Position numbers and translations under genes: made by a program. This document shows positions 17,087 through 27,489 of a DNA stretch of 59,081 bases, piece by piece (within the stretch, counting starts at the first letter, position 1; each line of letters begins with the position of its first letter). Below the pieces are notes generated by a model that saw only the letters and a program-made list of their open reading frames with translations, ran no database searches and had not been told where the DNA came from. The stretch is from contig NZ_FMWS01000035.1 of assembly GCF_900103255.1 (NCBI RefSeq), positions 1 to 59,081 of the forward strand. Direction: 5' to 3'. The DNA is from Gilliamella bombi (GTDB lineage: Bacteria; Pseudomonadota; Gammaproteobacteria; Enterobacterales; Orbaceae).

Positions 17087-18844
17087 CTATCTTTTACTTA
17101 CTTCAATACCAAGTTCAGTCAATGCTGCAATATTGGCTGGGCTTGGAGCATCAGTAAGTAAACAAGTTGCTGCTGTAGTTTTAGGAAACGCTATCACATC
17201 GCGAATATTATCCGTTCCAGTTAATAACATACTTAATCGATCTAATCCAAATGCCAATCCTGCATGAGGAGGTGTACCATATTTTAATGCATCAAGTAAA
17301 AAGCCAAATTTCTCACGTTGATCATGTTCATTAATACCTAAAATTGAAAAGACGGCTTGTTGCATTTCGCTACGGTGAATACGAACTGATCCACCACCAA
17401 CCTCATAACCATTGATTACCATATCATAAGCATTTGCAACAGCATTTTCAGGATTATTCAGAAGTTCTTCTGGTGTATAATCTTTTGGTGACGTAAATGG
17501 ATGATGCATAGCACTTAAACCTTCATCTGTTTCTTCAAACATCGGGAAATCAATAACCCAAAGTACCGCCCATTTACTTTCATCGGTTAAACCTAAATCT
17601 TTACCAACTTTTAAACGTAATGCCCCTAACGCATCACTCACTACTTTATAGCTATCGGCACCAAATAATAAAATATCACCATCTTTAGCATTGGCACGAT
17701 TAAGCAGTGCTTCCATTTGCAATTCATTAAAGAATTTAGCAACTGGGCTTTGTACACCTTCTAACCCTTTGCAACGTTCATTAACTTTAATCCAAGCCAT
17801 ACCTTTTGCGCCGTAAACTGAAATGAATTGCGTATATTCATCAAGTTGTTTACGTGTTAATTGTGCACCGTTTGGAACACAAAGCAATGCAACGCGTCCT
17901 TTCGGATCGTTAGCTGGTGTTGAAAACACTTTAAAATCAACATCTTTAACCAAATCAGCCACATCAATAATTTCAAGCGGATTACGCAGATCAGGCTTAT
18001 CACTTCCAAAGCGACGCATCGCTTCAGCAAAAGTCATAATAGGAAACTTACCTAAATCCACATTTTTCACATGTAACCAAAGCTCACGAATCATCTTCTC
18101 CATAACATCACGCACTTGCTCTGCTGTCATAAATGAAGTTTCAACATCGATTTGCGTAAACTCAGGTTGACGATCGGCTCTTAAATCTTCATCGCGAAAA
18201 CATTTTACAATTTGATAATAACGGTCGAATCCTGACATCATTAGCAATTGTTTAAATAATTGTGGCGATTGTGGCAGCGCATAAAACTCACCTTTATGAA
18301 TTCGACTTGGAACCAAGTAATCTCGTGCGCCCTCTGGAGTTGCTTTGGTTAACATTGGCGTTTCGATATCTAAAAAACCATGTTCGTTCATAAACGAACG
18401 AACAAATGCGGTAATTTTAGCTCGCGTTTTAAAGATCGTTGCCATTTCAGGGCGACGCAAGTCAATATAACGATATTTTAGACGTTGCTCTTCACTGTTG
18501 TTTTGATTGAAATCAAGAGGCAATACATCGCTACGGTTAAATATTGTCAATTCAGTTGCCAAAATTTCAACCTCTCCGGTTGCCATATCTTTATTGATTT
18601 GACCTTCCGGACGAGCTCTTACTTTGCCTTTAATTTGGATACAAAATTCATTACGAAGTTCACCAGCAAGTTGATATGCTTGTTGATAATCAGGATCAAA
18701 AAAAACTTGTACAATACCTTCACGATCACGCATATCGATAAAAATCATACCGCCTAAGTCTCGGCGTTTATTGACCCAACCACATAATGTTACTTCTTGA
18801 TTAATATAACTTGCATTGAGTTGTCCGCAATAAATTGTTCTCAT
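17087..18844 (-). CDS. aspS: Aspartyl-tRNA synthetase
   Basis: AspRS charges tRNA-Asp. The ATG at 18844 with an AGGAT site gives 585 residues starting [20 protein letters not shown], equivalent to E. coli (590). An in-frame extension up to 18934 adds 30 unrelated hydrophobic residues and is rejected. The N-terminal OB fold (about 1-110), class II catalytic core with [12 protein letters not shown] and [20 protein letters not shown] type motifs, the bacterial GAD insertion, and motif 3 GLAFGLDRL near 530 are all visible. The bacterial type without a long C-terminal extension suggests a discriminating enzyme. Confidence 0.97.
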   Translation of the reverse strand: MRTIYCGQLNASYINQEVTLCGWVNKRRDLGGMIFIDMRDREGIVQVFFDPDYQQAYQLAGELRNEFCIQIKGKVRARPEGQINKDMATGEVEILATELTIFNRSDVLPLDFNQNNSEEQRLKYRYIDLRRPEMATIFKTRAKITAFVRSFMNEHGFLDIETPMLTKATPEGARDYLVPSRIHKGEFYALPQSPQLFKQLLMMSGFDRYYQIVKCFRDEDLRADRQPEFTQIDVETSFMTAEQVRDVMEKMIRELWLHVKNVDLGKFPIMTFAEAMRRFGSDKPDLRNPLEIIDVADLVKDVDFKVFSTPANDPKGRVALLCVPNGAQLTRKQLDEYTQFISVYGAKGMAWIKVNERCKGLEGVQSPVAKFFNELQMEALLNRANAKDGDILLFGADSYKVVSDALGALRLKVGKDLGLTDESKWAVLWVIDFPMFEETDEGLSAMHHPFTSPKDYTPEELLNNPENAVANAYDMVINGYEVGGGSVRIHRSEMQQAVFSILGINEHDQREKFGFLLDALKYGTPPHAGLAFGLDRLSMLLTGTDNIRDVIAFPKTTAATCLLTDAPSPANIAALTELGIEVSKR

Positions 18845-19129
18845 TAAAATATCCTGTGTACTATTAGCAATAATGATAATTATTATAGAGCAATTTATCA
18901 GGGTATAAAGACCATGATTTAAAATAATTTTCATTTAATTTATTTATAGTTAGTTTTTAATAATAAATTTACTTTATAAAAGTTTTTATAAAATAAATTA
19001 AATTCAAAAAGATACCAATTAGATCTTAATTTTATAAAAAACATAATCAAATTACTTATTGAAAATAACTTGTCATATCAAATATTTATTAATAAGCTTT
19101 AATATTATTTAATAGCCTATTTACTTGAT
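18845..19129. other. AT-rich divergent intergenic region upstream of aspS and the hydrolase gene
   Basis: These 285 bp separate divergent aspS and the nicotinamidase-like gene. A small AT-only hairpin (TTTATAAAA / TTTTATAAA around GT, near 18973-18992) is present. I see no coding potential and no clear consensus promoter that I would stake a call on. Confidence 0.4.
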
Positions 19130-19675
19130 ATGAAAGCGTTAATTTCAATTGATTATACAAATGATTTTGTTGCTGATAATGGAGCTTTAACTACAGGCCT
19201 AGCTGGTCAAAAAATTGAAGCGGAAATGCTAAACTTAGCAGAATCATTTATAAAAAATAATAATTTTATCGTTTTTGCTATCGATTCTCATGACCCTTCT
19301 GATAGATTTCACCCTGAATATTCTCTTTTTCCGCCTCATAATATAATTGGTACTTTAGGACAACAATTATTTGGTAGTTTAGATAACCTTTATCAAAAAT
19401 ATAAAAATACTAATCATATCTATTGGATAAATAAGCGCCACTATTCAGCTTTTTGTGGGACAGATCTTGATTTACGATTACGCGAAAGATGCATCAGTGA
19501 AATCCATTTGACAGGAGTTTGTACTGATATTTGCATATTGCACACAGCAGTAGATGCCTATAATTTAGGGTATAAAATATTTATTCATAAAAAGGCAGTA
19601 GCCAGCTTTGATCCAATCGGTCATCAATGGGCTTTAAATCATTTTAAAAATACATTAGGGGCAACGATACTTTAA
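19130..19675 (+). CDS. Cysteine hydrolase, nicotinamidase-like (isochorismatase superfamily)
   Basis: The 181-residue product has the catalytic triad of the family: Asp8 (SIDYTNDF), Lys102 (INKRHYSAF) and Cys135 (GVCTDICILH), plus metal-binding candidates Asp52 and His54 (IDSHD) and His70 (FPPH). From memory it is much closer to nicotinamidases of lactobacilli and streptococci, which share SIDYT-DFVAD, FPPHNI, KRHYSAF-GTDLD and LTGV-TDIC, than to E. coli PncA. Nicotinamide deamidation to nicotinate for NAD salvage is the likely reaction. It precedes the DUF3100/M20 genes by 29 nt on the same strand, so it may instead act on a related amide taken up by that system. Confidence 0.82.
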   Translation: MKALISIDYTNDFVADNGALTTGLAGQKIEAEMLNLAESFIKNNNFIVFAIDSHDPSDRFHPEYSLFPPHNIIGTLGQQLFGSLDNLYQKYKNTNHIYWINKRHYSAFCGTDLDLRLRERCISEIHLTGVCTDICILHTAVDAYNLGYKIFIHKKAVASFDPIGHQWALNHFKNTLGATIL

Positions 19676-19704
19676 AAATATTTTAAATAAATTAAGGAGT
19701 AATA

Positions 19705-20493
19705 ATGAAAGTTTTACGAGATTATAAAGTGCATTTACTTGCACTAGTCGTTGTTTTGGCATGTGAGTTTATCGGTAAGCAGTCTATTTGGATTATCGCT
19801 GTGTATCCGATGTTATACGCCATGATCATTGGTGGAATAATAAGTGTTCCCAAATTAAAAATATTAAAACTAAAAAATATGAATAATGCCAGCGCCATCA
19901 TGATTGTAACTTTGATGTTACTTATTGCCAAGCTTGGCGTTTCTGTCGGTCCTAAGATTGATATGATTCTAAAAGATGCTAAGTTAGCATTAATTTTTCA
20001 GGAATTAGGCCATTTTGCTGGTACGATTTTATTGGGTTTGCCACTAGCAATGATATTAGGCATGAAACGTGAAGCTGTAGGTGCAACTTATTCTGTTGCT
20101 CGCGAACCGAATATAGCAATTGTTGCAGATAAATATGGATTGGATTCCGCTGAAGGTCGAGGCGTTATGGCGATGTATGTTTGTGGCACACTTTATGGTG
20201 CTATTTGGATGAGTATACTAGCCAGTGCGATGGCAAAACTAGATATTCTCCATCCTTATGCTTTAGCCATGGGAGCTGGGGTTGGAAGTGGTAGTATGAT
20301 GGCGGCATCACTTGCTCCAATAAGTGACCTTTATCCAGAAATGGCTAGTGAAATCAAAGCCTATGCAACAACAGCAAACTTAATGTCGAGTGTTGTTGGT
20401 ATTTATATTTATACATTATTTTCACTACCGTTTGCCTCTTTCTTATATAACATCTTTTCCCGTTTACGACGTAATAAAGAAGGAGCGCTATAA
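19705..20493 (+). CDS. DUF3100 family membrane protein, large component
   Basis: A 262-residue integral membrane protein with about seven hydrophobic segments, matching the DUF3100 family as I remember it. Conserved-looking stretches are FQELGHFAGTILLGLPLAMILGM, broken here as FQELGHFAG and LGLPLAMILGM, then GATYSVAREPNIAIVADKYG and the small-residue run MGAGVGSGSMMAASLAPI, which could form a substrate path. No signal peptide or enzyme motif is present. AAGGAG precedes the ATG. The stop overlaps the start of the next gene (TAATG), so the two are translationally coupled and probably form one transporter. The substrate is not known. Confidence 0.72.
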   Translation: MKVLRDYKVHLLALVVVLACEFIGKQSIWIIAVYPMLYAMIIGGIISVPKLKILKLKNMNNASAIMIVTLMLLIAKLGVSVGPKIDMILKDAKLALIFQELGHFAGTILLGLPLAMILGMKREAVGATYSVAREPNIAIVADKYGLDSAEGRGVMAMYVCGTLYGAIWMSILASAMAKLDILHPYALAMGAGVGSGSMMAASLAPISDLYPEMASEIKAYATTANLMSSVVGIYIYTLFSLPFASFLYNIFSRLRRNKEGAL

Positions 20494-20942
20494 TGAAAAG
20501 TTTAGAAACAATATTTTTACTGATCTTAGTTGCCATTATTATGGCTGCTGGTAATACAGTAGGTTACAAAATTGATTTTATGCTGTCATTAGAAGCGTTA
20601 TCAATTTTAGTTGTTATATCAATTGTTGGTTATTTTGTTGGCAAAATTCCAGTATTAAACAAATTTCCAGTTATTTTATGGGTATCAGTTGTAGCCGCAG
20701 TGGCTTCATCACCTATTTTCCCTTTTCATGAACAAGTTGTTTCACTTACTGACAAGGTTTCTTTATTGGCGGTTTGTACCCCAGTGCTTGCTTATGCTGG
20801 ATTGGCTATTGGTAAAGATTTAGCATTATTTAAAAGTATCTCATGGCGAATTATTCCTGTTTCATTAGCGGTATTTTCAGGCACTTTTATTTTGGCAGCA
20901 ATCATTGCTCAAATCACCTTGCATTGGGAAGGTGTTATCTAA
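20493..20942 (+). CDS. Small membrane partner of the DUF3100 protein
   Basis: A 149-residue protein with four to five hydrophobic segments. The segment SLLAVCTPVLAYAGLAIGKDLALFK and its Gly/Pro-rich character, given here only in part, resemble permease halves. It overlaps the preceding gene by 1 nt and the M20 hydrolase gene follows after 20 nt. The pairing of a long and a short membrane protein suggests a two-subunit carrier. I do not know a named family for this short subunit. Confidence 0.65.
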   Translation: MKSLETIFLLILVAIIMAAGNTVGYKIDFMLSLEALSILVVISIVGYFVGKIPVLNKFPVILWVSVVAAVASSPIFPFHEQVVSLTDKVSLLAVCTPVLAYAGLAIGKDLALFKSISWRIIPVSLAVFSGTFILAAIIAQITLHWEGVI

Positions 20943-20962
20943 TTTGCACTAGGATTTAATTT

Positions 20963-22282
20963 ATGACAAAAGAAGAACTTAAAAAAAAGGTTTGTAGTGC
21001 AATTGCAAACCGTAAAGCCGATATTAAGGCGATTGCTGAATCAATTTGGGTAGAACCTGAACTTGGTTATAAAGAACACAAAACAGCTCAAAAAGTTGAG
21101 CAAACTTTTGAAAAACTAGGTATTCCATTTAAAAATAAATTAGCAATAACAGGAGTAAAAGGTCGCCTAAAAGGAGGAAAAGGTAGTAAATATAGCATTG
21201 CTGTTATCGGCGAGCTTGATGCTATTATTTGTGCAGATCACCCTGCTGCTGACGAAACATCTGGTGCTGCGCACTGCTGTGGACATAATGCTCAAATTGC
21301 AAATATGATGGCAGTAACGATGGGATTAATTGATTCAGGGGCTATGCAATTTTTAGCTGGCGATGTCGTACCATTTGCTGTTCCAGCTGAAGAATATGTT
21401 GAAATCACTTATCGAAATCGCTTAATAGAAGAAGGTAAAATTAAATATATTGGTGGCAAACCGGAGTTAATTTCACGTGGCGAGTTTGACGATATTGATA
21501 TGGCATTACAAATACATTTAACTAGTGTACCTAATGAACGTCAAAATGGTTTTATCGAAATATCAACAACTAGCAATGGTTTTATCGGTAAATTAATTAA
21601 ATACAAAGGCGAAGCATCACACGCGGCTGCTGCACCACACGCAGGTGTCAACGCCTTAAATGCCGCAATGATGGGAATGATGGGGGTGCATGCTATTCGT
21701 GAAACATTTCAAGAAAAAGACTACATTAGATTCCATCCAATTATTACCCAAGGTGGTGATTTAGTAAATGTAGTTCCAAGCGATGTCAGAATGGAAAGCT
21801 ATGTGCGCGCAGGCAATGTGCCTGCCATGATTGATGCCAATGAACGAATAAATCAAGCATTAAAAGCTGGAGCAATGGCTGTTGGGGCAACGTGTGAAAT
21901 TAAAGATCTACCAGGTTATTTACCTTTGCAAAACAATCCAACACTTAATGACTTTTTACAAAGTAATGCACAAGATCTAATTGGTGCTGATAATGTTTGG
22001 ATTGCACCTCATATGACAGGTAGTACGGATACTGGAGATTTATCTCACATTATGCCTGTTAGCCACCCATGGATTGGTTCAGTTCGAGGTGTTTTACATG
22101 GTAAAGATTATACGGTATTTGATGAAGAAATGGCTTACATCCGTCCTGCACAAATGATGGCATGTACAATTATTGATTTACTTTATGATGATGCCAAACC
22201 TGCACAGAAACTGATGTCAGAATATAAACCACTAATGACCAAAGAGGAATATTTAACCTTTCTATCTGGCTTTGACAAATAA
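20963..22282 (+). CDS. M20-family amidohydrolase / metallopeptidase
   Basis: This 439-residue protein belongs to the M20 zinc hydrolases related to aminoacylases and AbgA/AbgB. Metal-ligand motifs visible are GELDAI at about 91, CCGHNAQ at about 109 (classically CGHDAH, so Asp and the second His are Asn and Gln), PAEEYVE at about 140, and a C-terminal His in GVLHGKDYTVF. The dimerisation domain is present (GEASHAAAAPHAGVNA). It probably cleaves an amide bond in a substrate imported by the DUF3100 pair. It ends at a strong hairpin terminator. Confidence 0.82.
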   Translation: MTKEELKKKVCSAIANRKADIKAIAESIWVEPELGYKEHKTAQKVEQTFEKLGIPFKNKLAITGVKGRLKGGKGSKYSIAVIGELDAIICADHPAADETSGAAHCCGHNAQIANMMAVTMGLIDSGAMQFLAGDVVPFAVPAEEYVEITYRNRLIEEGKIKYIGGKPELISRGEFDDIDMALQIHLTSVPNERQNGFIEISTTSNGFIGKLIKYKGEASHAAAAPHAGVNALNAAMMGMMGVHAIRETFQEKDYIRFHPIITQGGDLVNVVPSDVRMESYVRAGNVPAMIDANERINQALKAGAMAVGATCEIKDLPGYLPLQNNPTLNDFLQSNAQDLIGADNVWIAPHMTGSTDTGDLSHIMPVSHPWIGSVRGVLHGKDYTVFDEEMAYIRPAQMMACTIIDLLYDDAKPAQKLMSEYKPLMTKEEYLTFLSGFDK

Positions 22283-22291
22283 TCTTAATAG

Positions 22292-22317
22292 CTTGGCACA
22301 TTGTTGTGCCAAGTTTC
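22292..22317 (+). terminator. Intrinsic terminator of the DUF3100-M20 unit
   Basis: CTTGGCACA (22292-22300) pairs with TGTGCCAAG (22305-22313) around TTGT and is followed by TTTCT, 9 nt after the M20 stop. Confidence 0.8.
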
Positions 22318-22326
22318 TGTTATAAT
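22318..22326 (+). promoter_or_regulatory. Extended -10 promoter element for moeB-dusC
   Basis: TGTTATAAT fits the extended -10 consensus (TGnTATAAT). It lies just after the preceding terminator and 37 bp before the moeB start. No good -35 at normal spacing is seen, which an extended -10 can tolerate. Confidence 0.5.
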
Positions 22327-22363
22327 GCTTCTTCATAATTAACCACAATAATAATCTTACAAT

Positions 22364-23137
22364 ATGCTAGAACTTACAGATCAAGAATTGTTTCGTTATG
22401 ATAGACAAATCACATTGCGTGATTTCGATATTGATAAACAGCAAATATTGAAAAACAGTTCAGCACTGATCATTGGTTTAGGCGGACTTGGTTGTGCTGC
22501 ATCACTCTATTTGGCGGCATCAGGTTTAGGAAAATTAATGTTAGTTGATTTTGACACCATATCAAAATCCAACTTAAATCGACAAATCTTATATACCGAA
22601 AGCTTTATTAATCAATACAAAGTCGAGGTGGCAAAAGAGGCCTTAACCAATATAAATGCCAATACGTTAATTGAAACAGTAAATCAGCGACTTGATGATA
22701 ATAAGCTTATTTCACTTATTAAACTACATGATATTGTCATAGACTGTACGGATAACCTAGTGACACGAGAGCAAATTAACCGCTGTTGCTTTCAAGTAAA
22801 AAAAACGTTAGTTTCTGGAGCGGCAATCCGTATGGAGGGGTTATTAAGTGTATTTACATACCAACCTAATGAACCCTGTTATCACTGTTTAAGTCGCTTA
22901 TTTGGTAAAGATCAACTCACTTGTGTTGAGACCGGCGTCATGGCTCCGCTTGTTGGAATGTTTGGTTCCATGCAAGCCTTAGAAGCGATAAAAGTGTTAA
23001 CTCAATATGGAAAACCATTAATTGGTCGTGTATTAATGACTGATACAATGACAATGGAGTTTAGCCAAGTTAAATTTACCAAACAACCTAATTGTCCCGT
23101 TTGTGGTAGTGGTAATACCAATCAGGTTTCTCAATGA
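22364..23137 (+). CDS. moeB: Molybdopterin-synthase adenylyltransferase (MoeB/ThiF family)
   Basis: MoeB adenylates the C-terminal Gly of MoaD before sulfur loading in molybdenum cofactor synthesis. The 257-residue product (E. coli 249) has the nucleotide-binding GLGGLGCAASLYLAASG at about 37, the Arg of NLNRQ at about 72, DCTDNLVTREQIN at about 127, and two zinc CxxC pairs (CYHC and CPVC). CVETGVMAPLVGMFGS matches E. coli MoeB closely. ThiF is the alternative but less similar. MoeA, normally adjacent, is absent; the gene overlaps dusC instead. Confidence 0.88.
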   Translation: MLELTDQELFRYDRQITLRDFDIDKQQILKNSSALIIGLGGLGCAASLYLAASGLGKLMLVDFDTISKSNLNRQILYTESFINQYKVEVAKEALTNINANTLIETVNQRLDDNKLISLIKLHDIVIDCTDNLVTREQINRCCFQVKKTLVSGAAIRMEGLLSVFTYQPNEPCYHCLSRLFGKDQLTCVETGVMAPLVGMFGSMQALEAIKVLTQYGKPLIGRVLMTDTMTMEFSQVKFTKQPNCPVCGSGNTNQVSQ

Positions 23138-24090
23138 AAATTAATCGAATTATTTTAGCTCCTATGGAGGGAGTACTTGATTATCAAGTCAGGCAACTTT
23201 TAACTGAAATTAACCAATTTGATTATTGTGTTACAGAATTTATCAGAGTGACCCATCACAAATTATCAAATAGGACTTTCTATCGCCTATGTCCTGAACT
23301 TTATAATAATGGAAAAACCGAATCTGGCACGCCAGTTCGTGTCCAAATTTTAGGACAGTCGCCAGAGTGGATGTCTGAAAATGCCGTTAAAGCTATCGAA
23401 TTAGGTTCTTATGGTATAGATATCAATTTTGGTTGCCCAGCCAAAACTGTAGTTGGCAGCCACGGTGGCGCTTATTTATTACAATATCCAGAGCAGATAT
23501 TTAATATTATCAGCCAAGTACGACAAGCTATAGGTGCAACAAATAAATTATCAGTCAAAATTCGCTTAGGTTGGGATAATAAATTGCATTGTCACGAAAT
23601 TGCCAACGCAATTGAACTTGCCGGAGCCAACGAAATAGCAATTCACGGAAGGACCAAAGAAGACGGCTATAAATCCGAAAAAATAGATTGGCAAACAATA
23701 GGCCAAATCAAACAGCACTTAAAAATTCCTGTTATTGCTAATGGTGAAATTTTCTCTATTGCAGATGCAAAAAATTGCATAAGCCAAAGCCAAACTAATG
23801 ACATTATGCTAGGGCGCGGTATTTTAACTATTCCAAACCTAGCTAATATGATACGAACTGAGCAATCAGCATTAAATTGGCAACAAGTGATGGAAATTTT
23901 AATTCACTATGCAACATCATCTATTGATAATGCTAAACCGCTTTATCACTCTGCTCGCATCAAACAATGGCTTGCTTACTTAAAACGGCACTATGTTCAA
24001 GCGTCAGAAGTATTACAAAACATTAGAACACTCAAATCACAACAAGAAATTTGTCAATTTTTAACAAATGACAATAAAAATAATACATAA
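23134..24090 (+). CDS. dusC: tRNA-dihydrouridine(16) synthase
   Basis: This FMN enzyme reduces uridine 16 in the tRNA D-loop. The 318-residue product begins with the family start APMEGVLDYQVRQLLTE, which in DusC reads MEGV-LD. The active-site Cys is in INFGCPAKTV at about 98. FMN-binding motifs KIRLGWDN, IHGRTKEDGY and VIANGEI are conserved. The region HSARIKQWLAYLKRHY matches the C-terminal tRNA-binding part of E. coli DusC, supporting C over A or B. The start overlaps the moeB stop by 4 nt (ATGA). Confidence 0.93.
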   Translation: MKINRIILAPMEGVLDYQVRQLLTEINQFDYCVTEFIRVTHHKLSNRTFYRLCPELYNNGKTESGTPVRVQILGQSPEWMSENAVKAIELGSYGIDINFGCPAKTVVGSHGGAYLLQYPEQIFNIISQVRQAIGATNKLSVKIRLGWDNKLHCHEIANAIELAGANEIAIHGRTKEDGYKSEKIDWQTIGQIKQHLKIPVIANGEIFSIADAKNCISQSQTNDIMLGRGILTIPNLANMIRTEQSALNWQQVMEILIHYATSSIDNAKPLYHSARIKQWLAYLKRHYVQASEVLQNIRTLKSQQEICQFLTNDNKNNT

Positions 24091-24400
24091 ATGTCGTGGC
24101 TATTTATCCAACAGCTAAATAAGGTACATTACATATTACCAATAAAATATAATCTATTTAGCTGATATTAAAAGATTAATTAATGTTAATCAGAAAAGGT
24201 TATATGTGGTTCTACTTTTCCATAAAAAACGTTCAGATAGGGCATTGATTTTATTTAATTTTTTATTTTTAAAGAAAAATCAATCATTTATTCAATATTA
24301 GACAGAGCCTGATTAGGCATTTCACAAGTATTGATAAAAAGTATAATATATAGCACTATTTAAATTATCGAAATATCAATTCAACCATAAAGATAACATC
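24091..24400. other. Intergenic region between dusC and glyQ
   Basis: These 310 bp contain no open frame I would call a gene. TATAAT at 24342-24347 with TTTCAC 16 bp upstream is a plausible glyQ promoter, giving a 5' leader of about 50 nt. The pair TATTTA / TAAATA around CCAACAGC near 24110-24130 could form a weak hairpin behind dusC. Nothing like a T-box leader is seen. Confidence 0.45.
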
Positions 24401-25333
24401 ATGCAAAAGTTTAATGTCAAAACCTTTCAGGGGTTAATTCTTACGTTACAAGACTACTGGGCTAATCAGGGATGCACTGTGATTCAGCCTTTGGATATGG
24501 AAGTCGGTGCGGGAACGTCTCACCCGATGACTTGCCTACGAGCGCTTGGGCCAGAACCTATTAATGCAGCTTATGTTCAACCATCTCGCCGCCCAACCGA
24601 TGGCCGCTATGGTGAGAATCCAAACAGGCTTCAGCATTATTATCAATTTCAAGTTATCTTAAAACCTTCTCCTGATAATATTCAAGAGCTTTATTTAGGT
24701 TCGTTAAAACAATTAGGTCTTGATCCAACTGTTAATGATATCCGTTTTGTTGAAGATAATTGGGAAAACCCAACCCTTGGTGCTTGGGGGCTTGGATGGG
24801 AAGTTTGGTTAAATGGTATGGAAGTAACCCAATTTACTTACTTTCAACAAGTTGGTGGGCTTGAATGTAAACCAGTTACTGGTGAAATCACTTATGGACT
24901 TGAACGCTTAGCAATGTATATTCAAGGCGTGGATAGTGTTTATGATTTGGTTTGGAGTGATGGTGCATTTGGTAAAACAACTTATGGCGATGTGTTTCAT
25001 CAAAACGAAGTTGAGCAGTCCACTTATAATTTTGAATATGCAAATGTTGAATTTTTATTTTATTGTTTTGAACAACACGAAAAAGAAGCCAAGTTTTTGC
25101 TTGAATTAGAAAAACCACTACCACTACCTGCTTATGAACGCATCTTAAAAGCGGCCCACTGTTTTAATTTACTTGATGCTCGTAAAGCGATTTCAGTAAC
25201 TGAGCGACAACGTTATATTTTACGCATCAGAACATTAACCAAAATGGTGGCGGAAGCCTATTACGCATCACGTGAAGCACTTGGCTTCCCCATGTGCCAA
25301 AATTCACAATCTAACGAAAGTGCATCAAAGTAG
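24401..25333 (+). CDS. glyQ: Glycyl-tRNA synthetase alpha subunit
   Basis: This is the catalytic alpha chain of the bacterial alpha2-beta2 glycyl-tRNA synthetase, a class II enzyme. The 310-residue product (E. coli 303) starts [20 protein letters not shown]. Active-site segments include [32 protein letters not shown] and [17 protein letters not shown], each as in E. coli. It is followed after 13 nt by glyS, so the two chains are made from one message. Confidence 0.97.
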   Translation: MQKFNVKTFQGLILTLQDYWANQGCTVIQPLDMEVGAGTSHPMTCLRALGPEPINAAYVQPSRRPTDGRYGENPNRLQHYYQFQVILKPSPDNIQELYLGSLKQLGLDPTVNDIRFVEDNWENPTLGAWGLGWEVWLNGMEVTQFTYFQQVGGLECKPVTGEITYGLERLAMYIQGVDSVYDLVWSDGAFGKTTYGDVFHQNEVEQSTYNFEYANVEFLFYCFEQHEKEAKFLLELEKPLPLPAYERILKAAHCFNLLDARKAISVTERQRYILRIRTLTKMVAEAYYASREALGFPMCQNSQSNESASK

Positions 25334-25346
25334 GAATTAGAAGATT

Positions 25347-27416
25347 ATGCAAAAAACATTTTTAGTGGAAATTGGTACCGAAGAGTTACCACCCAAATCA
25401 CTCCGCACGTTAGCAGAAAGCTTTGCGGCTAATTTTATACAACAGCTTGATAATGCCAATTTGGAACATGGTGAGGTGCTTTGGTATGCATCGCCTCGCC
25501 GTTTAGCATTAAAAGTTTTAAATTTGAATGATACGCAACCCGATAGCCAAATTGTTAAACGTGGTCCTGCGGTCAGCGCAGCCTTTGATGCCAATGGCAA
25601 TGCAACTAAAGCTGCTGAAGGTTGGGCTCGTGGTTGTGGTATTACAGTTGATCAGGCTGAGCGTATACAAACTGATAAAGGTGAATGGCTTTCTTATACT
25701 CAAAATCAAAAAGGTCAGCCAGTTGTTAATTTGTTATGTGATATGGTTAAAACCGCATTAAGCAAATTACCTATCCCTAAACCAATGCGTTGGGCGGCTC
25801 GCCAAGTTGAATTTATTCGTCCATGTCATACTGTCACCATGTTGTATGGGGATGAACTTGTGCCCGGTACGATTTTAGAGATTAAATCAGATCGCATTAT
25901 TCGTGGCCATCGTTTTATGGGTGAACAAGAGTTCACTATTGATAATGCAGACCAGTATCCTGAAATTTTGGAACAACGTGGTAAGGTAATTGCTGACTAC
26001 GATAAACGTAAATCTATTATTAAACAACAAGCTGAAGAAGAAGCTGCAAAATTAAATGGTAAAGCAGATTTAACAGATAATTTGCTTGAAGAAGTTTCCT
26101 CTCTAGTTGAATGGCCTGTTGTGTTAACTGCTAAATTTGAGGAGCGATTTTTAGAGGTTCCTGCTGAATCATTGGTTTATACCATGAAAGGCGATCAAAA
26201 ATACTTTCCTGTTTATGATAAACAAGGCAAATTATTACCAAACTTTATTTTTGTGGCTAATATTGAGTCAAAAGATCCACAAGTTGTAATTTCGGGTAAT
26301 GAGAAAGTGGTTCGCCCTCGCCTTGCCGATGCTGAATTCTTTTATCAAACTGATTTAAAACAACGTTTAGAAGACCGTTTGCCTCGTCTTGAAACAGTTT
26401 TATTTCAACAACAGCTTGGAACAGTTAAGGATAAAGCAATTCGCATTGAATCGTTATCTGGCTTTATTGCCGATAAAATTGGGGCTGATGTTGAGCAAGC
26501 CAAACGAGCGGGCAAATTAACAAAATGCGATTTAGTGACTAATACTGTTTTTGAATTCCCTGAAACACAAGGTATTATGGGACGTTATTTGGCCCTTAAA
26601 GATGGCGAAAGTATTGAAGTTGCAACCGCCATTGAAGAACAATATAAACCGCGTTTTGCTGGTGATGAATTACCAAGTACTGCTGTTTCTTGTTCAGTTT
26701 CTATCGCTGAAAAATTGGATACTTTAGCTGGCATTTTTGGTATTGGTCAGCATCCTAAGGGTGATAAAGATCCTTTTGCATTGCGTCGCGCTGCTATTGG
26801 TGTTTTACGTATTATTGTTGAAAAGGCACTGCCTTTAGATCTAGTCGAATTAGCCAATTATGCCGCATCATTATATGGCGATAAGCTTAATAATAAAAAC
26901 GTAGTTGACGATATTGTTAATTTTATGCAGGGTCGTTTCCGAGCTTGGTATCAAGAACAAGGCTTTGCAATTGATACGATTCAAGCAGTTTTAGCACTTA
27001 ATCCAACTAAACCCGCTGATTTTGATGCACGCGTTAAGGCAGTCACTCACTTTAGAACCTTGCCCGAAGCCTCGTCATTAGCCGAAGCTAATAAGCGTGT
27101 GTCAAATATTTTATCTAAAATTGAGGTTACTATTCCTGAGCAGATCAATGCAGCCTTGCTAGAGACAGGCGCAGAAGGTGAATTAGCTAAAAAATTGGCA
27201 ATTTTAACCGATAAACTTTCACCGTATTTTAGTGAAAGCCGTTATCAAGATGCGTTAATTGAATTATCGTCATTAAAAGAGACGGTAAATACATTTTTTG
27301 ATTCAGTCATGGTTATGGTTGACAATGAAGTTATTAGACTTAATCGATTAGCGCTTTTGAAAAAGCTACAAAATTTATTCTTAAAAGTTGCGGATATTTC
27401 ATTATTGCAAGCTTAA
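25347..27416 (+). CDS. glyS: Glycyl-tRNA synthetase beta subunit
   Basis: The beta chain binds tRNA-Gly and is required for charging. Its 689 residues equal the E. coli length. The start [20 protein letters not shown], the HD-like domain segment and the C-terminal DALR-type anticodon-binding part ([22 protein letters not shown]) are recognisable. It follows glyQ directly and an inverted repeat lies 30 nt after the stop. Confidence 0.97.
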   Translation: MQKTFLVEIGTEELPPKSLRTLAESFAANFIQQLDNANLEHGEVLWYASPRRLALKVLNLNDTQPDSQIVKRGPAVSAAFDANGNATKAAEGWARGCGITVDQAERIQTDKGEWLSYTQNQKGQPVVNLLCDMVKTALSKLPIPKPMRWAARQVEFIRPCHTVTMLYGDELVPGTILEIKSDRIIRGHRFMGEQEFTIDNADQYPEILEQRGKVIADYDKRKSIIKQQAEEEAAKLNGKADLTDNLLEEVSSLVEWPVVLTAKFEERFLEVPAESLVYTMKGDQKYFPVYDKQGKLLPNFIFVANIESKDPQVVISGNEKVVRPRLADAEFFYQTDLKQRLEDRLPRLETVLFQQQLGTVKDKAIRIESLSGFIADKIGADVEQAKRAGKLTKCDLVTNTVFEFPETQGIMGRYLALKDGESIEVATAIEEQYKPRFAGDELPSTAVSCSVSIAEKLDTLAGIFGIGQHPKGDKDPFALRRAAIGVLRIIVEKALPLDLVELANYAASLYGDKLNNKNVVDDIVNFMQGRFRAWYQEQGFAIDTIQAVLALNPTKPADFDARVKAVTHFRTLPEASSLAEANKRVSNILSKIEVTIPEQINAALLETGAEGELAKKLAILTDKLSPYFSESRYQDALIELSSLKETVNTFFDSVMVMVDNEVIRLNRLALLKKLQNLFLKVADISLLQA

Positions 27417-27445
27417 TTTACGAATTTAATCATTCAAAAATAATA

Positions 27446-27468
27446 GTGGTAACTAAATCAGTTACCAC
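27446..27468 (+). terminator. Hairpin after glyS
   Basis: GTGGTAAC (27446-27453) pairs with GTTACCAC (27461-27468) around a 7-nt loop. No U-tract follows, so it may slow degradation or termination may depend on Rho. Confidence 0.45.
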
Positions 27469-27489
27469 ATATAAGGAACTTACATAGAA

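Noticed and set aside
18842-18934. Longer aspS product starting at 18934
   Set aside because: It adds 30 hydrophobic, non-homologous residues; ATG at 18844 has a ribosome site and matches the family start.
24200-24250. Possible fourth copy of the 37-bp element between dusC and glyQ
   Set aside because: Only loose similarity (AAAAGGTTATATGTGGTTC then TTTTCC); the GTTTCAG units and terminal TATAAAAA are absent.
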